A DNA stretch of 64,000 nt from Bacteroides ndongoniae. GTDB lineage: Bacteria; Bacteroidota; Bacteroidia; Bacteroidales; Bacteroidaceae. The notes beneath the pieces were generated by a model, which worked only from the letters and a program-made list of their open reading frames with translations, was not told the DNA's origin and searched no databases. Below are positions 51,653 through 60,378 of this stretch, piece after piece; position 1 is the stretch's first letter, and every line of letters begins with the position of its first letter. The DNA lies in assembly GCF_900108345.1 (NCBI RefSeq), contig NZ_FNVV01000014.1, forward strand, positions 2,217,664 through 2,281,663, written 5' to 3'. Position numbers and translations under genes: made by a program.

Positions 51653-52414
51653 TCATTTTGCGGTTTCAGGCAGGTAACGCCTGCATATCAGGTCCGTGAT
51701 ACTCGGGTAATACACGTTGCCATAAGTTCCGTATGGTCCGAAACGGGCAAGGAAGCGGAAGTAAAAATCTACCGGACGCCGGTAGCTCGTCTGTATTTTG
51801 GTTTTCAGCAGGCGGTAGGCGTACTCGTCAGAATTTTCCACCTTGACCTTGCGTCCGTTGAAATAATAGTTTCCCTCCTTATCTGAAGAAAACGATACCT
51901 CTTCCTTTGCCGGACGCTCGCCGGCAACGACCCTGAAGAAGTCCTCCAGGGAGCGGCAATCCTGGTATTCTACCGGAATCGTGTCGCCCTCTCGCAGTTT
52001 CACGTCCAGTTTGTCAAGCAGTGTCTTGATGGCGGGCGTGTAGATATTTTCGGATTGGAAGCATCTTGTATCCCGCCAGTATTTCTCGAAAAGAGAGCCG
52101 GTTTCAAGGAGTAGGAACAGGGTTTCACGCGCTGTCTGCGGTTTATCGGCCAGATATGGAATATACTCGGTCACCAGTATGGAAAGTGAAAGATACTCCT
52201 CCGGTTGCAGTTCGCTCTTCTGGTGCAGGTTACAGTGCCTCTCGAGCAGGGAGTCGATGTCGGCTTCCCGCAAGCTTTCGTCCGTCCATACCAGGCAACC
52301 TTCTTTCTTGCAGGCGGGACATTTATCCGCTCCATACGGCAGGAGCATCACCTTGCCGCAATCGGAACAGGTGACCAGGTCGCCTCGTTCCGTATAAACA
52401 TCTACCGTTTCCAT
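51653..52414 (-). CDS. Unknown protein with N-terminal zinc ribbon
   Basis: 253 residues from METVDVYTERGDLVTCSDCG at 52414; eight more codons are open upstream. The ribbon is CSDCGKVMLLPYGADKCPAC. Middle helical part (SLLERHCNLHQKSELQPEEY), C-terminal FYFRFLARFGPYGTYG motif. It starts 2 bases after the preceding stop. A DNA- or protein-binding role is plausible; function unknown. Confidence 0.8.
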   Translation of the reverse strand: METVDVYTERGDLVTCSDCGKVMLLPYGADKCPACKKEGCLVWTDESLREADIDSLLERHCNLHQKSELQPEEYLSLSILVTEYIPYLADKPQTARETLFLLLETGSLFEKYWRDTRCFQSENIYTPAIKTLLDKLDVKLREGDTIPVEYQDCRSLEDFFRVVAGERPAKEEVSFSSDKEGNYYFNGRKVKVENSDEYAYRLLKTKIQTSYRRPVDFYFRFLARFGPYGTYGNVYYPSITDLICRRYLPETAK

Positions 52415-52416
52415 TC

Positions 52417-53229
52417 TCAATCCTCCGCGTAAGGCCATTCAAGGCAGCAGTCATTGCATACGGCCACGCCCTCGTCACTCAGAATGTCAATATCTGTGCC
52501 CCCACATTCGGGGCATACCGGTACCTTTTTCTTGTCCATTCGTCGCTCTGCCGCTTCTTCCGTCAGAAGCAGCGGCACCCAGTATGCCGATGTGCCGAAA
52601 TCCCGTATCCCGTTTTCATCCTGTATGGGTTCACAACCTTTCGTTCCCATGTATTTCTGGGAGTCCGGCCAACACACGGCACGGTAACACTTGTCCCGTT
52701 CGGGAGATTTGCCGGTATGGCGTATATAGTCTTCCTCGGGCACGTAAAGCGCCCCGTTCTCCCCGCTTCCCCATGCCGGATAACCGGTTCCTTCTTCCTC
52801 GAAAGGAGCACTTTCCTCGGGAAATTCCACGAGTGCATATAACTTGTCATCCCATGCCAGGGAACACTCGCCGCAGTGGAACCGACTTTCGTGAATATCA
52901 TAACGGATATTTTCCGAATTGCATTTCGGACAGATAATGTCTTTTGTTTTTACTTTCGGGAAACTCAGGATTTCTCCGGCAATGATTTCCATGCTGGGCC
53001 AGAACAACTGTTCGCAGTAATCGTCGGCCATCTTTTCCGCCAGATTCTGCATGTCGTCATCGCTGATCTTTTCCACATCGAAACCTTGTCCTTCCAGGTC
53101 ATCGCGGTGGACGGACGTGATAGGGAAATACCCGGCGTTCAGCTCCCGGATAAATTGTCTTTCCTCTTCTGTCGGTTCGGGTAAGTTGTTGAAATATTCC
53201 CTGAGCCGTTGATAAAGTTCTCTTACCAT
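52417..53229 (-). CDS. Unknown protein with two zinc ribbons
   Basis: 270 residues. Two ribbons: CPKCNSENIRYDIHESRFHC followed by GEC in the middle, and CPECGGTDIDILSDEGVAVC followed by NDC near the end. The N-terminus is helical (YFNNLPEPTEEERQFIRELN). Paired ribbons are typical of transcription-associated or RNA-binding proteins. It sits directly upstream of another ribbon protein (51653). No enzyme motif. Confidence 0.8.
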   Translation of the reverse strand: MVRELYQRLREYFNNLPEPTEEERQFIRELNAGYFPITSVHRDDLEGQGFDVEKISDDDMQNLAEKMADDYCEQLFWPSMEIIAGEILSFPKVKTKDIICPKCNSENIRYDIHESRFHCGECSLAWDDKLYALVEFPEESAPFEEEGTGYPAWGSGENGALYVPEEDYIRHTGKSPERDKCYRAVCWPDSQKYMGTKGCEPIQDENGIRDFGTSAYWVPLLLTEEAAERRMDKKKVPVCPECGGTDIDILSDEGVAVCNDCCLEWPYAED

Positions 53230-53250
53230 AATTATATTCCTGTTTTTAAT

Positions 53251-53466
53251 CTAATATCCACCAGTCGAGGACCAGTAGTTCCGGTCCATGATTTTTTCAA
53301 GTTCGAGGTCGGAACGTTCTTTCCAGAGGTCGAAGTCATCAAGCAGCTCCGTTCCGTCCTCCAGAGAAAGCACAGTATCCTCATTGTCAAACAGATAGTC
53401 TTGTATGTCATATCCGGACGGATAACGGTTTTCCCGGATGATTTCTTCTGCAATTTCCTTGTCCAT
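53251..53466 (-). CDS. 71-residue acidic unknown protein
   Basis: Begins MDKEIAEEIIRENRYPSGYD and is acidic throughout (VLSLEDGTELLDDFDLW). Correct direction and spacing for the operon. Unknown family. Confidence 0.68.
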   Translation of the reverse strand: MDKEIAEEIIRENRYPSGYDIQDYLFDNEDTVLSLEDGTELLDDFDLWKERSDLELEKIMDRNYWSSTGGY

Positions 53467-53481
53467 TCGGTTGCCATTTTT

Positions 53482-54018
53482 TCAGTTCGCCGGTATTGTA
53501 ACCGGATTCATTTGTTTTGTCTTTTCCTTGTAAAACCTGTCGATGGCAAGGAAGTAGTCCTCCGCATCCCAATCAGTGCCCGCATGCTCAGTCTCGAATT
53601 CTTCCGCCCACTGGACGATCTCGGCATTGACGGCACGGGAGTCCCTGTCCTCCCACAGGTTGTCCGCCCCGGCATTGTAGGCAAGGTCCACGACAGCCTC
53701 CTGCAACTTGTTGTAGCCGTTACACTCTCTACCGTTGGAACGCAGCCATAAGTCCACGTCGACGGCATCCTCTTCCGTCGTCCCATTGTGCAGGCACAGG
53801 CACTGCCCGTTGCCGTTATGGCATACGAGGACCGGCCGTTTGGTGTCGGGGCATATCCGTACCAGCAGCTCATTGGCGGCAAGTGTTTCCGTATCATGCC
53901 CATTGAGCATTGCAGGAAGCGCCTGGCTGACCAGACTCAGGATTTCCTGTTCCTCCTTTGTCCCGGACGGCTTGGAAGCCAACAGGTTCTGTATGCGTTT
54001 AAGAAGATTGTAAATCAT
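53482..54018 (-). CDS. Unknown element protein
   Basis: 178 residues. ILLVSQ-type helix at the start, then a cysteine-containing strand pair (VLVCHNGNGQCLCLHNG) and a Trp-rich helical end (IVQWAEEFETEHAGTDWDAE). The start lies 2 bases after the previous stop. No known domain. Confidence 0.77.
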   Translation of the reverse strand: MIYNLLKRIQNLLASKPSGTKEEQEILSLVSQALPAMLNGHDTETLAANELLVRICPDTKRPVLVCHNGNGQCLCLHNGTTEEDAVDVDLWLRSNGRECNGYNKLQEAVVDLAYNAGADNLWEDRDSRAVNAEIVQWAEEFETEHAGTDWDAEDYFLAIDRFYKEKTKQMNPVTIPAN

Positions 54019-54020
54019 AA

Positions 54021-55043
54021 TCAGCAGTCATTATGTTCTTTCCAGATTTTACGTTTCTCGTCATAGCCCTTGTTTTCCCACCATTCATTGCAGGTTTCGG
54101 CAAACCCCTGATGGTTGTCTCCGGCCGGACACTTGTCCTGACGGCAACCCGTGATCTGTTCCATTTGATTTGCGTCCAACGAGTTCCACCATTCCTCCAT
54201 GCGTTCTTTGAACTCTTTTAAAGTACAGAATGGCTGATGGTCCTCGCATTCGTCGCACCAGTTATCATAGCGGTCTATACCCGTGGTACCGATGAATGTA
54301 CGGGCATTCGGATCCACCCATGCCTGGGTCTGTATATTGTCTGAACCGCACCCCTCGCATACGACAATCTCGTCGTCATTGACATCAGCGGAGATGAACC
54401 CGTGTTCTTCCAGCCAGTGGGCAATCTCAAGCAATCCCTCGGTCTGTACCTGTCCGATGGGCTCATCGAAATCCTCGCCGGCTTCGCCGTTGAGCGTGCA
54501 GAGCAGTTTGCCGTTCCCGTCGATGAAAAGTTCATAAACGGTCGCACTTTCATAACCGCCGTATCCGTAAAAAGCGGAATTGTGGACCACCACTATCGGG
54601 GAGGTTTCATACTCCGCTGATTCCGCCTCCCGGTAATGTACGCCGCAGTTGCGGTAGAACGTGCCGATGATGTTGTTCTCCTTCTTCACGGCGTCGCGGA
54701 TTTTCTCCATAAGTGATCTTCTGATGGAGATGATACTGAGGTGCGCATAATCCTTACGGAGACGTCTGTACACTTCCTGCTCGAAGTTGCCTCGAACAGA
54801 GTCGAAAGGGGATACGCCGGCGTTCTCCCGGATATATTTGTCCTCGTTAAAGTTGTAGCGCCGGCAGACAATATTCTTGACGCGGCGGAATTCCTCTCCG
54901 GCAAATTTGAGGATACTGTTCTCGCCTAGCGAAGTCGGAAAATAGCAGCGGGGCATGTGCACTGTCATTTCACGGTAAAGTGTGTCATCGTCTTCCGGAA
55001 AGGTTCTGTCTGTTTCCGGCTTTGTAGGTTTTTCCTGTTCCAT
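54021..55043 (-). CDS. Unknown protein with element-type zinc ribbon
   Basis: 340 residues. The ribbon CEGCGSDNIQTQAWVDPNA, then WCDEC about 20 residues later, belongs to the CxxCG...PNT...WCxxC type seen at 30451 and 40763. A beta-rich middle (ATVYELFIDGNGKLLCTLNG) precedes it. The C-terminal ~70 residues have CRQDKCPAGD and a charged tail, perhaps a second metal site. It is the largest of the ribbon group here. Function unknown. Confidence 0.82.
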   Translation of the reverse strand: MEQEKPTKPETDRTFPEDDDTLYREMTVHMPRCYFPTSLGENSILKFAGEEFRRVKNIVCRRYNFNEDKYIRENAGVSPFDSVRGNFEQEVYRRLRKDYAHLSIISIRRSLMEKIRDAVKKENNIIGTFYRNCGVHYREAESAEYETSPIVVVHNSAFYGYGGYESATVYELFIDGNGKLLCTLNGEAGEDFDEPIGQVQTEGLLEIAHWLEEHGFISADVNDDEIVVCEGCGSDNIQTQAWVDPNARTFIGTTGIDRYDNWCDECEDHQPFCTLKEFKERMEEWWNSLDANQMEQITGCRQDKCPAGDNHQGFAETCNEWWENKGYDEKRKIWKEHNDC

Positions 55044-55102
55044 GTTGCTTGTTTTTTATCTGTAGTTGAACAATTTCCGGTTTGCCGCCCGTTGCATGGC
55101 GG

Positions 55103-55312
55103 TCACCATATTCTTATGTCATAATCTTTAAAATAGTATTCCAACTCTTTTAATCCTTCCAAAGAGTGCAGCTCGTTCTTTCCGGTCACTTCGATGTCGA
55201 CGGATACTGCATTTTCATCTTTGATGTTTACTTTGGCATTGTCAAACACGCATCTTACATATTCTGCAATGCATGAGGCAGGCAGGTCGTTTTTTACAAT
55301 ATTAAGTACCAT
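55103..55312 (-). CDS. 69-residue unknown protein
   Basis: Begins MVLNIVKNDLPASCIAEYVR. Beta-alpha pattern (VSVDIEVTGKNELHSLEGLK), ends YDIRIW. Starts one base after the previous stop. Not recognised. Confidence 0.68.
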   Translation of the reverse strand: MVLNIVKNDLPASCIAEYVRCVFDNAKVNIKDENAVSVDIEVTGKNELHSLEGLKELEYYFKDYDIRIW

Positions 55313-55313
55313 A

Positions 55314-55532
55314 TTATTTATTGTTCATTAAATGTTTGCTACGTCCATAAACCGGGCACCGCTTGCGGTATCTGCATTCGCCCCGGGCCGCGTCGGTATG
55401 CGCCCGGTGCCATTCATCCCAGCTCTTCACTCCATTGTCTGTAAGGAATATGATCAGTTGCATGCAGCAGAAACCGCGTTCCTCACGTTTCCGGTCATGA
55501 AGGTTGGCCAGCCCGTTATCTTTAGGTTTCAT
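55314..55532 (-). CDS. 72-residue unknown protein with cysteines
   Basis: Contains FCCMQLIIFLTDNGV and RGECRYRKRCPV, giving a possible small zinc site. Basic C-terminus. Good spacing with neighbours, but short, so it is only moderately sure. Function unknown. Confidence 0.62.
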   Translation of the reverse strand: MKPKDNGLANLHDRKREERGFCCMQLIIFLTDNGVKSWDEWHRAHTDAARGECRYRKRCPVYGRSKHLMNNK

Positions 55533-55583
55533 ACAGGTTTGATGTTACGGCAGGTTTGCTCGAAACGCCTTCATGGCATATCA

Positions 55584-55874
55584 TTAAAACCATGAGACAT
55601 GCACATAGGCATCGCTTTGGTCACTGCCGTTGATTAGACAATCAAGTACTTCGATAAACTTTTCCCGGTCCATCCCGGCCTTTGCCAGGCAGGAATAAAA
55701 TTCTTCGGCATTCTGCCGGAAGGTTTCATCCTGTTCTGAGATATGTTTTCTTAGCTGCTGCAGACCCGAACGGGCTATTTCGAAGTCATCGGTATAGGCG
55801 TCTTCTGCGGAGTTATCAACTTCGAACATTGTCAGGATATCATAAAAGATATCCTGACCGCCCCCGCCATACAT
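55584..55874 (-). CDS. 96-residue helical unknown protein
   Basis: Starts with a Gly-rich MYGGGGQDIF and then helices (ARSGLQQLRKHISEQDETFR, AGMDREKFIEVLDCLING). Acidic. The start ATG and operon spacing are acceptable. Function unknown. Confidence 0.7.
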   Translation of the reverse strand: MYGGGGQDIFYDILTMFEVDNSAEDAYTDDFEIARSGLQQLRKHISEQDETFRQNAEEFYSCLAKAGMDREKFIEVLDCLINGSDQSDAYVHVSWF

Positions 55875-55929
55875 ACCCGGATATTTGTATTCGATTTGCC
55901 AAACTCTGGCTACATGTAGTTTCTGGCCA

Positions 55930-56871
55930 TTATCTTTTCATTTTTCGGATTTGTTGTCTTATGCAGTGCAGCATCAATTCGATACCACGGATGCTTTCCT
56001 CATTCTCTTTCAGTTTGTAATAGTAGGCGTTCGCTTCGTCGTAGTCTTCCCGTGCCTTGCGCAATCTGCATTCCTTGGCGTCACGGACCTGTTCATGGGA
56101 CAGGTCGTAACCGATGAACTCGTCCATGAAACAGGAAACCGTACGCCCGTAATAGTGGTCCGTGCGGGTTTCCACCGCAGTACGGATGATGTCGTCGCAC
56201 CGCCTTCCGAGTGTCCGGAGTACGTCGCTGATATGCCGGTCATGGTACTCGTAACCGAAGAAACGGGTATACCACTCGTGTTCCTGCCGGTTTGTCTTCC
56301 CCGCGTAATACTCGTACCATTGGGCGTCGCACTTGGTGTGCCTCTGGGTAACCTTGAATATGGCATACTCTTCACCGATCCATGTAAAACGTGAGAGTAT
56401 CTCACTCGCTTCTTCCTCATAGTAGCTATCCCGCCAATTCAATTCTTCGGTCTGGCTGAGCGGGAGGAATGACTGTTTGGTGATCCACTGCCCGAAACCT
56501 TTGTGCGTGACATGCGGAAGCACTTTCACGACCTTGCTCCATGCCTCGTTGCAGGCTTCATCCAGTGAAGGGAAACTTTCAGGAAAGCGTTCCCTGTCCG
56601 TTCCGTCTCGCAACACCTCGTTCCAATCTTTGTCGCAGACAATGAGGGTGAGGTCCTCCCTCACATGGCAGTCGCGTTCGCAATAGCCGTAGGGAGCATC
56701 GCAGAGCGTGTACCACTCCTTCGGTCCATAACCGTCGTCACGTCCCAGATAGCGTTTGGGCTTACCCTTCTCTGTCTGCACCTCCCACACTTCCGTGCAG
56801 TTTCCACGGTCGATATGGTGCAGGCGTACCCTGATTTCCTTGTTATCTCGTTTTTCTTCCATGTCGTTCAT
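55930..56871 (-). CDS. Unknown element protein
   Basis: 313 residues from MNDMEEKRDNKEIRVRLHH at 56871; a start three codons later is equally good, and the frame extends further upstream over the previous gene. Beta-rich N-terminal part (CTEVWEVQTEKGKPKRYLG, CERDCHVREDLTLIVCD), then an EYY- and Trp-rich middle and a helical end (RKAREDYDEANAYYYKLKEN). Two cysteine-containing loops are noted. No enzyme motif recognised. Confidence 0.78.
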   Translation of the reverse strand: MNDMEEKRDNKEIRVRLHHIDRGNCTEVWEVQTEKGKPKRYLGRDDGYGPKEWYTLCDAPYGYCERDCHVREDLTLIVCDKDWNEVLRDGTDRERFPESFPSLDEACNEAWSKVVKVLPHVTHKGFGQWITKQSFLPLSQTEELNWRDSYYEEEASEILSRFTWIGEEYAIFKVTQRHTKCDAQWYEYYAGKTNRQEHEWYTRFFGYEYHDRHISDVLRTLGRRCDDIIRTAVETRTDHYYGRTVSCFMDEFIGYDLSHEQVRDAKECRLRKAREDYDEANAYYYKLKENEESIRGIELMLHCIRQQIRKMKR

Positions 56872-57079
56872 TTTTAGTATGGCCTGTCTTTTTCTTTTCG
56901 AGAATCCGGTAGATTTCTTCAAGGTCATGCTCATTGTCTATCGGTTGCCCGTATTCCGTATCCACGATGACCACCCTGGCATTGGCCAGGTGACATCCTG
57001 CTATCGTCTTGTCATAGCCGCTCCATTCAGGATTGATTTCTGTTACCGTGTCAAATTCAAGTCCGTATGATGTCTTCAT
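56843..57079 (-). CDS. 78-residue unknown protein
   Basis: Begins MKTSYGLEFDTVTEINPEWS. GYDKTIAGCHLANARVVIVD is followed by TEYGQPID, a pattern I have seen in Bacteroidales element genes of similar size. The C-terminus is basic. The end overlaps the next gene. Function unknown. Confidence 0.78.
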   Translation of the reverse strand: MKTSYGLEFDTVTEINPEWSGYDKTIAGCHLANARVVIVDTEYGQPIDNEHDLEEIYRILEKKKTGHTKNERHGRKTR

Positions 57080-57112
57080 TGTATTTCCAGTTATTATGCG
57101 TATTTTTCTATT

Positions 57113-57697
57113 TTATGCTACCGCTTTGTTCTGCCCGTCGATAATATGCCTGCATTCGGCTTCCAGTTCTTTCATACATTCCGTACCATAGAATCCCCAA
57201 CAACTGTCCAGTTCATTGTCATCGTCACTTTCCGGCATGATGCGATACCCGAAAACTTCCCCGGTATAGTAGTTGTCAAGGGTACTGATTTCGTCTTGCA
57301 GGTATCCCTCGATCCGCTTCCTGCGTTTCGCGGTGATGTTCTTCCACCCGTATTCCCGGCGCACCTTGTCCAACGGTACCGCGATGATTCCGAAAAATCC
57401 GGAATCCCACGGGCAGCTGAACGGCGAGGTGGATATTGTAATGCCGCCATGGTCGTAGAGGTAGACCGGCAGGGCGATATATTCCTTCAGGAACGATTCC
57501 CGGAAATTTCCGATATGCCCTTCAAAAACCTTGTCGATATCGAAGTGGTCATCAAACTCCTTCTCCGGGCGGTAGCGACGATGTGCCGTATAAAGCGTAC
57601 CGAGATTGTCATATGCTTCACGCGGGCTTCGGGCGTCATCATCATAATAGATGTTGATGCGGTACCCGTTATATTTGATTTGATTATATAGATTCAT
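57113..57697 (-). CDS. Conserved phage/element protein
   Basis: 194 residues. LPVYLYDHGGITISTSPFSC followed by PWDSGFFGIIAVPLDKVR, then TGEVFGYRIMPE and CWGFYG match a family found in phages and mobile elements of both Bacteroidota and Firmicutes, always uncharacterised as far as I know. The length is normal. It shares the operon spacing of 11 bases to the neighbours. Confidence 0.85.
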   Translation of the reverse strand: MNLYNQIKYNGYRINIYYDDDARSPREAYDNLGTLYTAHRRYRPEKEFDDHFDIDKVFEGHIGNFRESFLKEYIALPVYLYDHGGITISTSPFSCPWDSGFFGIIAVPLDKVRREYGWKNITAKRRKRIEGYLQDEISTLDNYYTGEVFGYRIMPESDDDNELDSCWGFYGTECMKELEAECRHIIDGQNKAVA

Positions 57698-57708
57698 TTG
57701 CCTGGGTA

Positions 57709-58434
57709 TTATGTCTTGTTACAAAGTCTTACAAATTGTTCCGTAATCTCGTCCCGCTCGAACTCGTCGCAGTTCAGGTCGAAGAATATACCCGAAGCCG
57801 CGAGCATGTCACGGGCTTCCCCGTAGGTAAGGTCGTTCCTGTGCCTGTATCTGTCCACCATGTCCCGATGTTCGGCTTCCGCCCGGTCGTGCAGCCTCAT
57901 TTTATACAGCCTGTACCATGCGGGGAACTGTTCCTTGGAAACCATATTTTCCAGCTGCAAGTCCCGGTATCTTCCCGGTGCCAGCAGGATGTGGCTGTCA
58001 ATGTAGGACTTCGCCTCGGCTATGATTCCCTCCCTGGTGAAGGGACGGTGGGAGCGTGCCGTGAAATGCACCCATCCACCATGCAACGGGTGTTCGATTT
58101 CAATCTGCACACCCTGCCTCCTGACATGTACCACGATATAGGCGGTCTGGCCGGGGAACATATCGTCCTTGAGGCTCACTCCCCGGCAGGCCGGCGGGTC
58201 AACATGGATGTAGTGGTCCTGCCTTGCGCCCCCGAGGAACCTTTCAAGCTGCCGCATCGACTGGCGGTAGATGAATGTCCCCACGCGGCACTGGCCTCGG
58301 CGGATGTCGCCGTAATAGTACTTTCTTGCCCTTGCTCCGGTAATGCGGGACTCGTCCGATGCCTCGAAATAGCTCCGGTAGGTATCGTCCGTACGGCAGA
58401 AATCATATATTTCCTGAAAAGTCCTTGTTTTCAT
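57709..58434 (-). CDS. Unknown basic element protein
   Basis: 241 residues. Many Arg and Tyr (ARARKYYYGDIRRGQCRVGT). AYIVVHVRRQGVQIEIEHPL is a strand pair, and the end has an acidic helix (FDLNCDEFERDEITEQF). No known domain is recognised. It starts 13 bases after the previous gene. Confidence 0.77.
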   Translation of the reverse strand: MKTRTFQEIYDFCRTDDTYRSYFEASDESRITGARARKYYYGDIRRGQCRVGTFIYRQSMRQLERFLGGARQDHYIHVDPPACRGVSLKDDMFPGQTAYIVVHVRRQGVQIEIEHPLHGGWVHFTARSHRPFTREGIIAEAKSYIDSHILLAPGRYRDLQLENMVSKEQFPAWYRLYKMRLHDRAEAEHRDMVDRYRHRNDLTYGEARDMLAASGIFFDLNCDEFERDEITEQFVRLCNKT

Positions 58435-58447
58435 TTGTTACTCCTTT

Positions 58448-58735
58448 TTATGTATTGTCTTCTTCCGGCGGGGGAAATTCCCCCGTCCTGTAAAATATCT
58501 CTCCGAGACGGTCAGCCTGTTCCGCCAGACCTCTCTTCCGGACAGCCGACACGGCATCGCGTGCGGCCTTTTCGTACATGCCCAGCAGTACCGCCTCGGG
58601 CAGGCGTTTCGTCCGCCACACCTCCTGTGCGGTGGCGAGCATCTCCACCTCGCAGCCCAGATGGCTGGCCGTGAGGATAATGACGGCATTGCCGATGAAG
58701 TTCGGTACGCGTTCTTCCTGTTGTTCTCCTTTCAT
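58448..58735 (-). CDS. 95-residue unknown protein
   Basis: Helical: IGNAVIILTASHLGCEVEML, LPEAVLLGMYEKAARDAVSA, then a Pro/Glu-rich tail. Likely a small cytosolic partner protein. It starts 12 bases after the 50-residue gene. Not recognised. Confidence 0.74.
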   Translation of the reverse strand: MKGEQQEERVPNFIGNAVIILTASHLGCEVEMLATAQEVWRTKRLPEAVLLGMYEKAARDAVSAVRKRGLAEQADRLGEIFYRTGEFPPPEEDNT

Positions 58736-58747
58736 TGTTCCGTGCCT

Positions 58748-58900
58748 TTAATCCGTTTCGAACTCGTCTTCATAGACCTCGATCTCCTTCCTGCTCTCGC
58801 AGATGCGTACCAGCCAGGTGTATTGGAGCCGTTCCAACAGTTCTATACGGCGATAGCCCTTGTAGGGCACTTTCAGCGTTGCAATGTCTCCCGGTTTCAT
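58748..58900 (-). CDS. 50-residue unknown protein
   Basis: Begins MKPGDIATLKVPYKGYRRIE and ends EVYEDEFETD. Strand-rich pattern with a small SH3-like look. The ATG is one base after the upstream stop, and the next gene follows after 12 bases, so it is a normal member of the operon that is easily missed because of its size. Confidence 0.65.
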   Translation of the reverse strand: MKPGDIATLKVPYKGYRRIELLERLQYTWLVRICESRKEIEVYEDEFETD

Positions 58901-58901
58901 G

Positions 58902-59087
58902 TCAGGCGGGTATTTCAAACTGGACATGGAAATGGAATTCGCTTATCAGGCTGCAAATCTGCGGTACTGATTTAGGATCCTCCCCGTAAAGGTAGAAGAT
59001 GGTCCGGCAACGTGTCAGGCATCGGATACCCTGTTTTCGTAACCGGTACAGCAGGTAGGCCCTGCGTCGTAGTTGTTTCTTGCTCAT
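58902..59087 (-). CDS. 61-residue basic unknown protein
   Basis: Begins MSKKQLRRRAYLLYRLRKQG, highly basic, then CRTIFYLYGEDPKSVPQI. A nucleic-acid-binding role is possible. It is the first gene after the nested inverted repeat at 59121-59259. Function unknown. Confidence 0.68.
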   Translation of the reverse strand: MSKKQLRRRAYLLYRLRKQGIRCLTRCRTIFYLYGEDPKSVPQICSLISEFHFHVQFEIPA

Positions 59088-59120
59088 CGTATAAAGGATT
59101 ATGTCGTTTTGATTAGAATA

Positions 59121-59259
59121 GCGGTGTGGTCGTCAAACAGGGGCATCTCTTTACGTTTTCGATGTAATGCCTCCATTGAAAGATGCTCATCTTGTGTTAA
59201 CAGGGATGAGCATCATTTCAATGGAGGGAGTACTAATTTATTCTGACCCGCCACACCGC
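59121..59259. repeat. Nested inverted repeat of two arms
   Basis: Inner arms at 59170-59191 (CCTCCATTGAAAGATGCTCATC) and 59205-59227 pair along 22 positions with one bulged base, around a 13-base loop. Outer arms GCGGTGTGG (59121-59129) and CCACACCGC (59251-59259) enclose them. The structure fills the gap between two minus-strand genes. It has no T-run typical of a terminator. Confidence 0.85.
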
Positions 59260-59289
59260 GCCGCCTACCGGGCGGATGGTGATGACGGC

Positions 59290-60378
59290 CTATTTCTTAC
59301 GCCATGCCGCCATCTTCTTTTTGATGTTGATATTGTTGTCCGCCAGCATTTTTTTCAGGACTGCCAGCAACCGCCAGCCTTCTCCGTTTTTATACTCTTC
59401 CGCCTTGGCTGACAGGAACGTCAGTGACTGGTACTTGTCCAGACGCCGACCCCGGTCATTGACAGCCGTGCAACCGTGGAAACGAATCAGGTTCTGCATG
59501 GTAAAGAACGCCCCGGCTCCCTTATAGGCATCCATCCATGCCTTGCTTTGAGGAGTGCCCCATGGCAGCCGGATACGACGGTCATTGAACTGTCTGACCG
59601 CGTTGTAAAGCTGTGTGGCGTCCAACGCGTGCCTGATGTGGGTTATCGCGATGGAAAGCGGGTAGTACAGTTTGGATTGCAGGTCCTCCACGAAAATATT
59701 ACGGCCGTGTATACGCTTGTAGGGAACTCCCTTGCATTTTCTTGTTTCCAGGTTGCCCACGTGTTTTTTCAGCGCGTTGACATAGTCGCTCGCGATGGCC
59801 AAAACCACATCACGGTTGAACCAGCGGTTTCTCTCGGCAAAACCCGTGATGTCCTTGTGTTCCATCTTCATCTGGGCGTGCAGCTCGTTCAAGAGCATTT
59901 TCCACTGGTAATCATAGCCTTTCCGGTGAATCATCTCGGTCACCCCTGCCGGCTCTTTTTCACGGTAATGCGTGTATGACATCATATGGAACATTTGTGC
60001 CATGACCCACCGGCGGAAGAGTCGGTTGTTGGGAACGGTACCCTGTGCCATGATGCTGCCGAATATCGGGTCGTTGTCATCCAGGATGGTAAGTTTCCCG
60101 TCTTTGTTGGAGGCGATATACTCGCCGCCCTCGGCTCCCTGCATGGCGAACAGGCAGCTCACGTCCACACCGGCACCGCGGAGTGCCTCGATACGCTCCC
60201 GCGCCCCTTTGGGAAGTCCGGCAGGAGAATTATGGCCGGCCACCACCGGATAGACGGTGCCCAAATCCGAATTCTTGCCGATAACGGTGCCCGTGGCGGC
60301 AAATTCCTTGTCCGCGATGGCGAATTCCGTGCCGCATCCGGGGCACAGGACTTTTGTTTCTTGTTTCTTTCTACTCAT
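59290..60378 (-). CDS. Conserved element protein with N-terminal zinc knuckle
   Basis: 362 residues. CPGCGTEFAI at the start looks like half of a ribbon, though only two cysteines are close. The protein is mainly helical and basic, with conserved-looking stretches KDITGFAERNRWFNRDVVLA and QSKLYYPLSIAITHIRHALD. Proteins of this kind are common in large Bacteroidales conjugative elements. No function is known. The ATG overlaps the upstream stop by four bases. Confidence 0.82.
   Translation of the reverse strand: MSRKKQETKVLCPGCGTEFAIADKEFAATGTVIGKNSDLGTVYPVVAGHNSPAGLPKGARERIEALRGAGVDVSCLFAMQGAEGGEYIASNKDGKLTILDDNDPIFGSIMAQGTVPNNRLFRRWVMAQMFHMMSYTHYREKEPAGVTEMIHRKGYDYQWKMLLNELHAQMKMEHKDITGFAERNRWFNRDVVLAIASDYVNALKKHVGNLETRKCKGVPYKRIHGRNIFVEDLQSKLYYPLSIAITHIRHALDATQLYNAVRQFNDRRIRLPWGTPQSKAWMDAYKGAGAFFTMQNLIRFHGCTAVNDRGRRLDKYQSLTFLSAKAEEYKNGEGWRLLAVLKKMLADNNINIKKKMAAWRKK

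Noticed and set aside
57736..58674. 312-codon plus-strand frame
   Set aside because: Crosses the boundary of two minus-strand genes that fit the operon spacing; no recognisable protein pattern.
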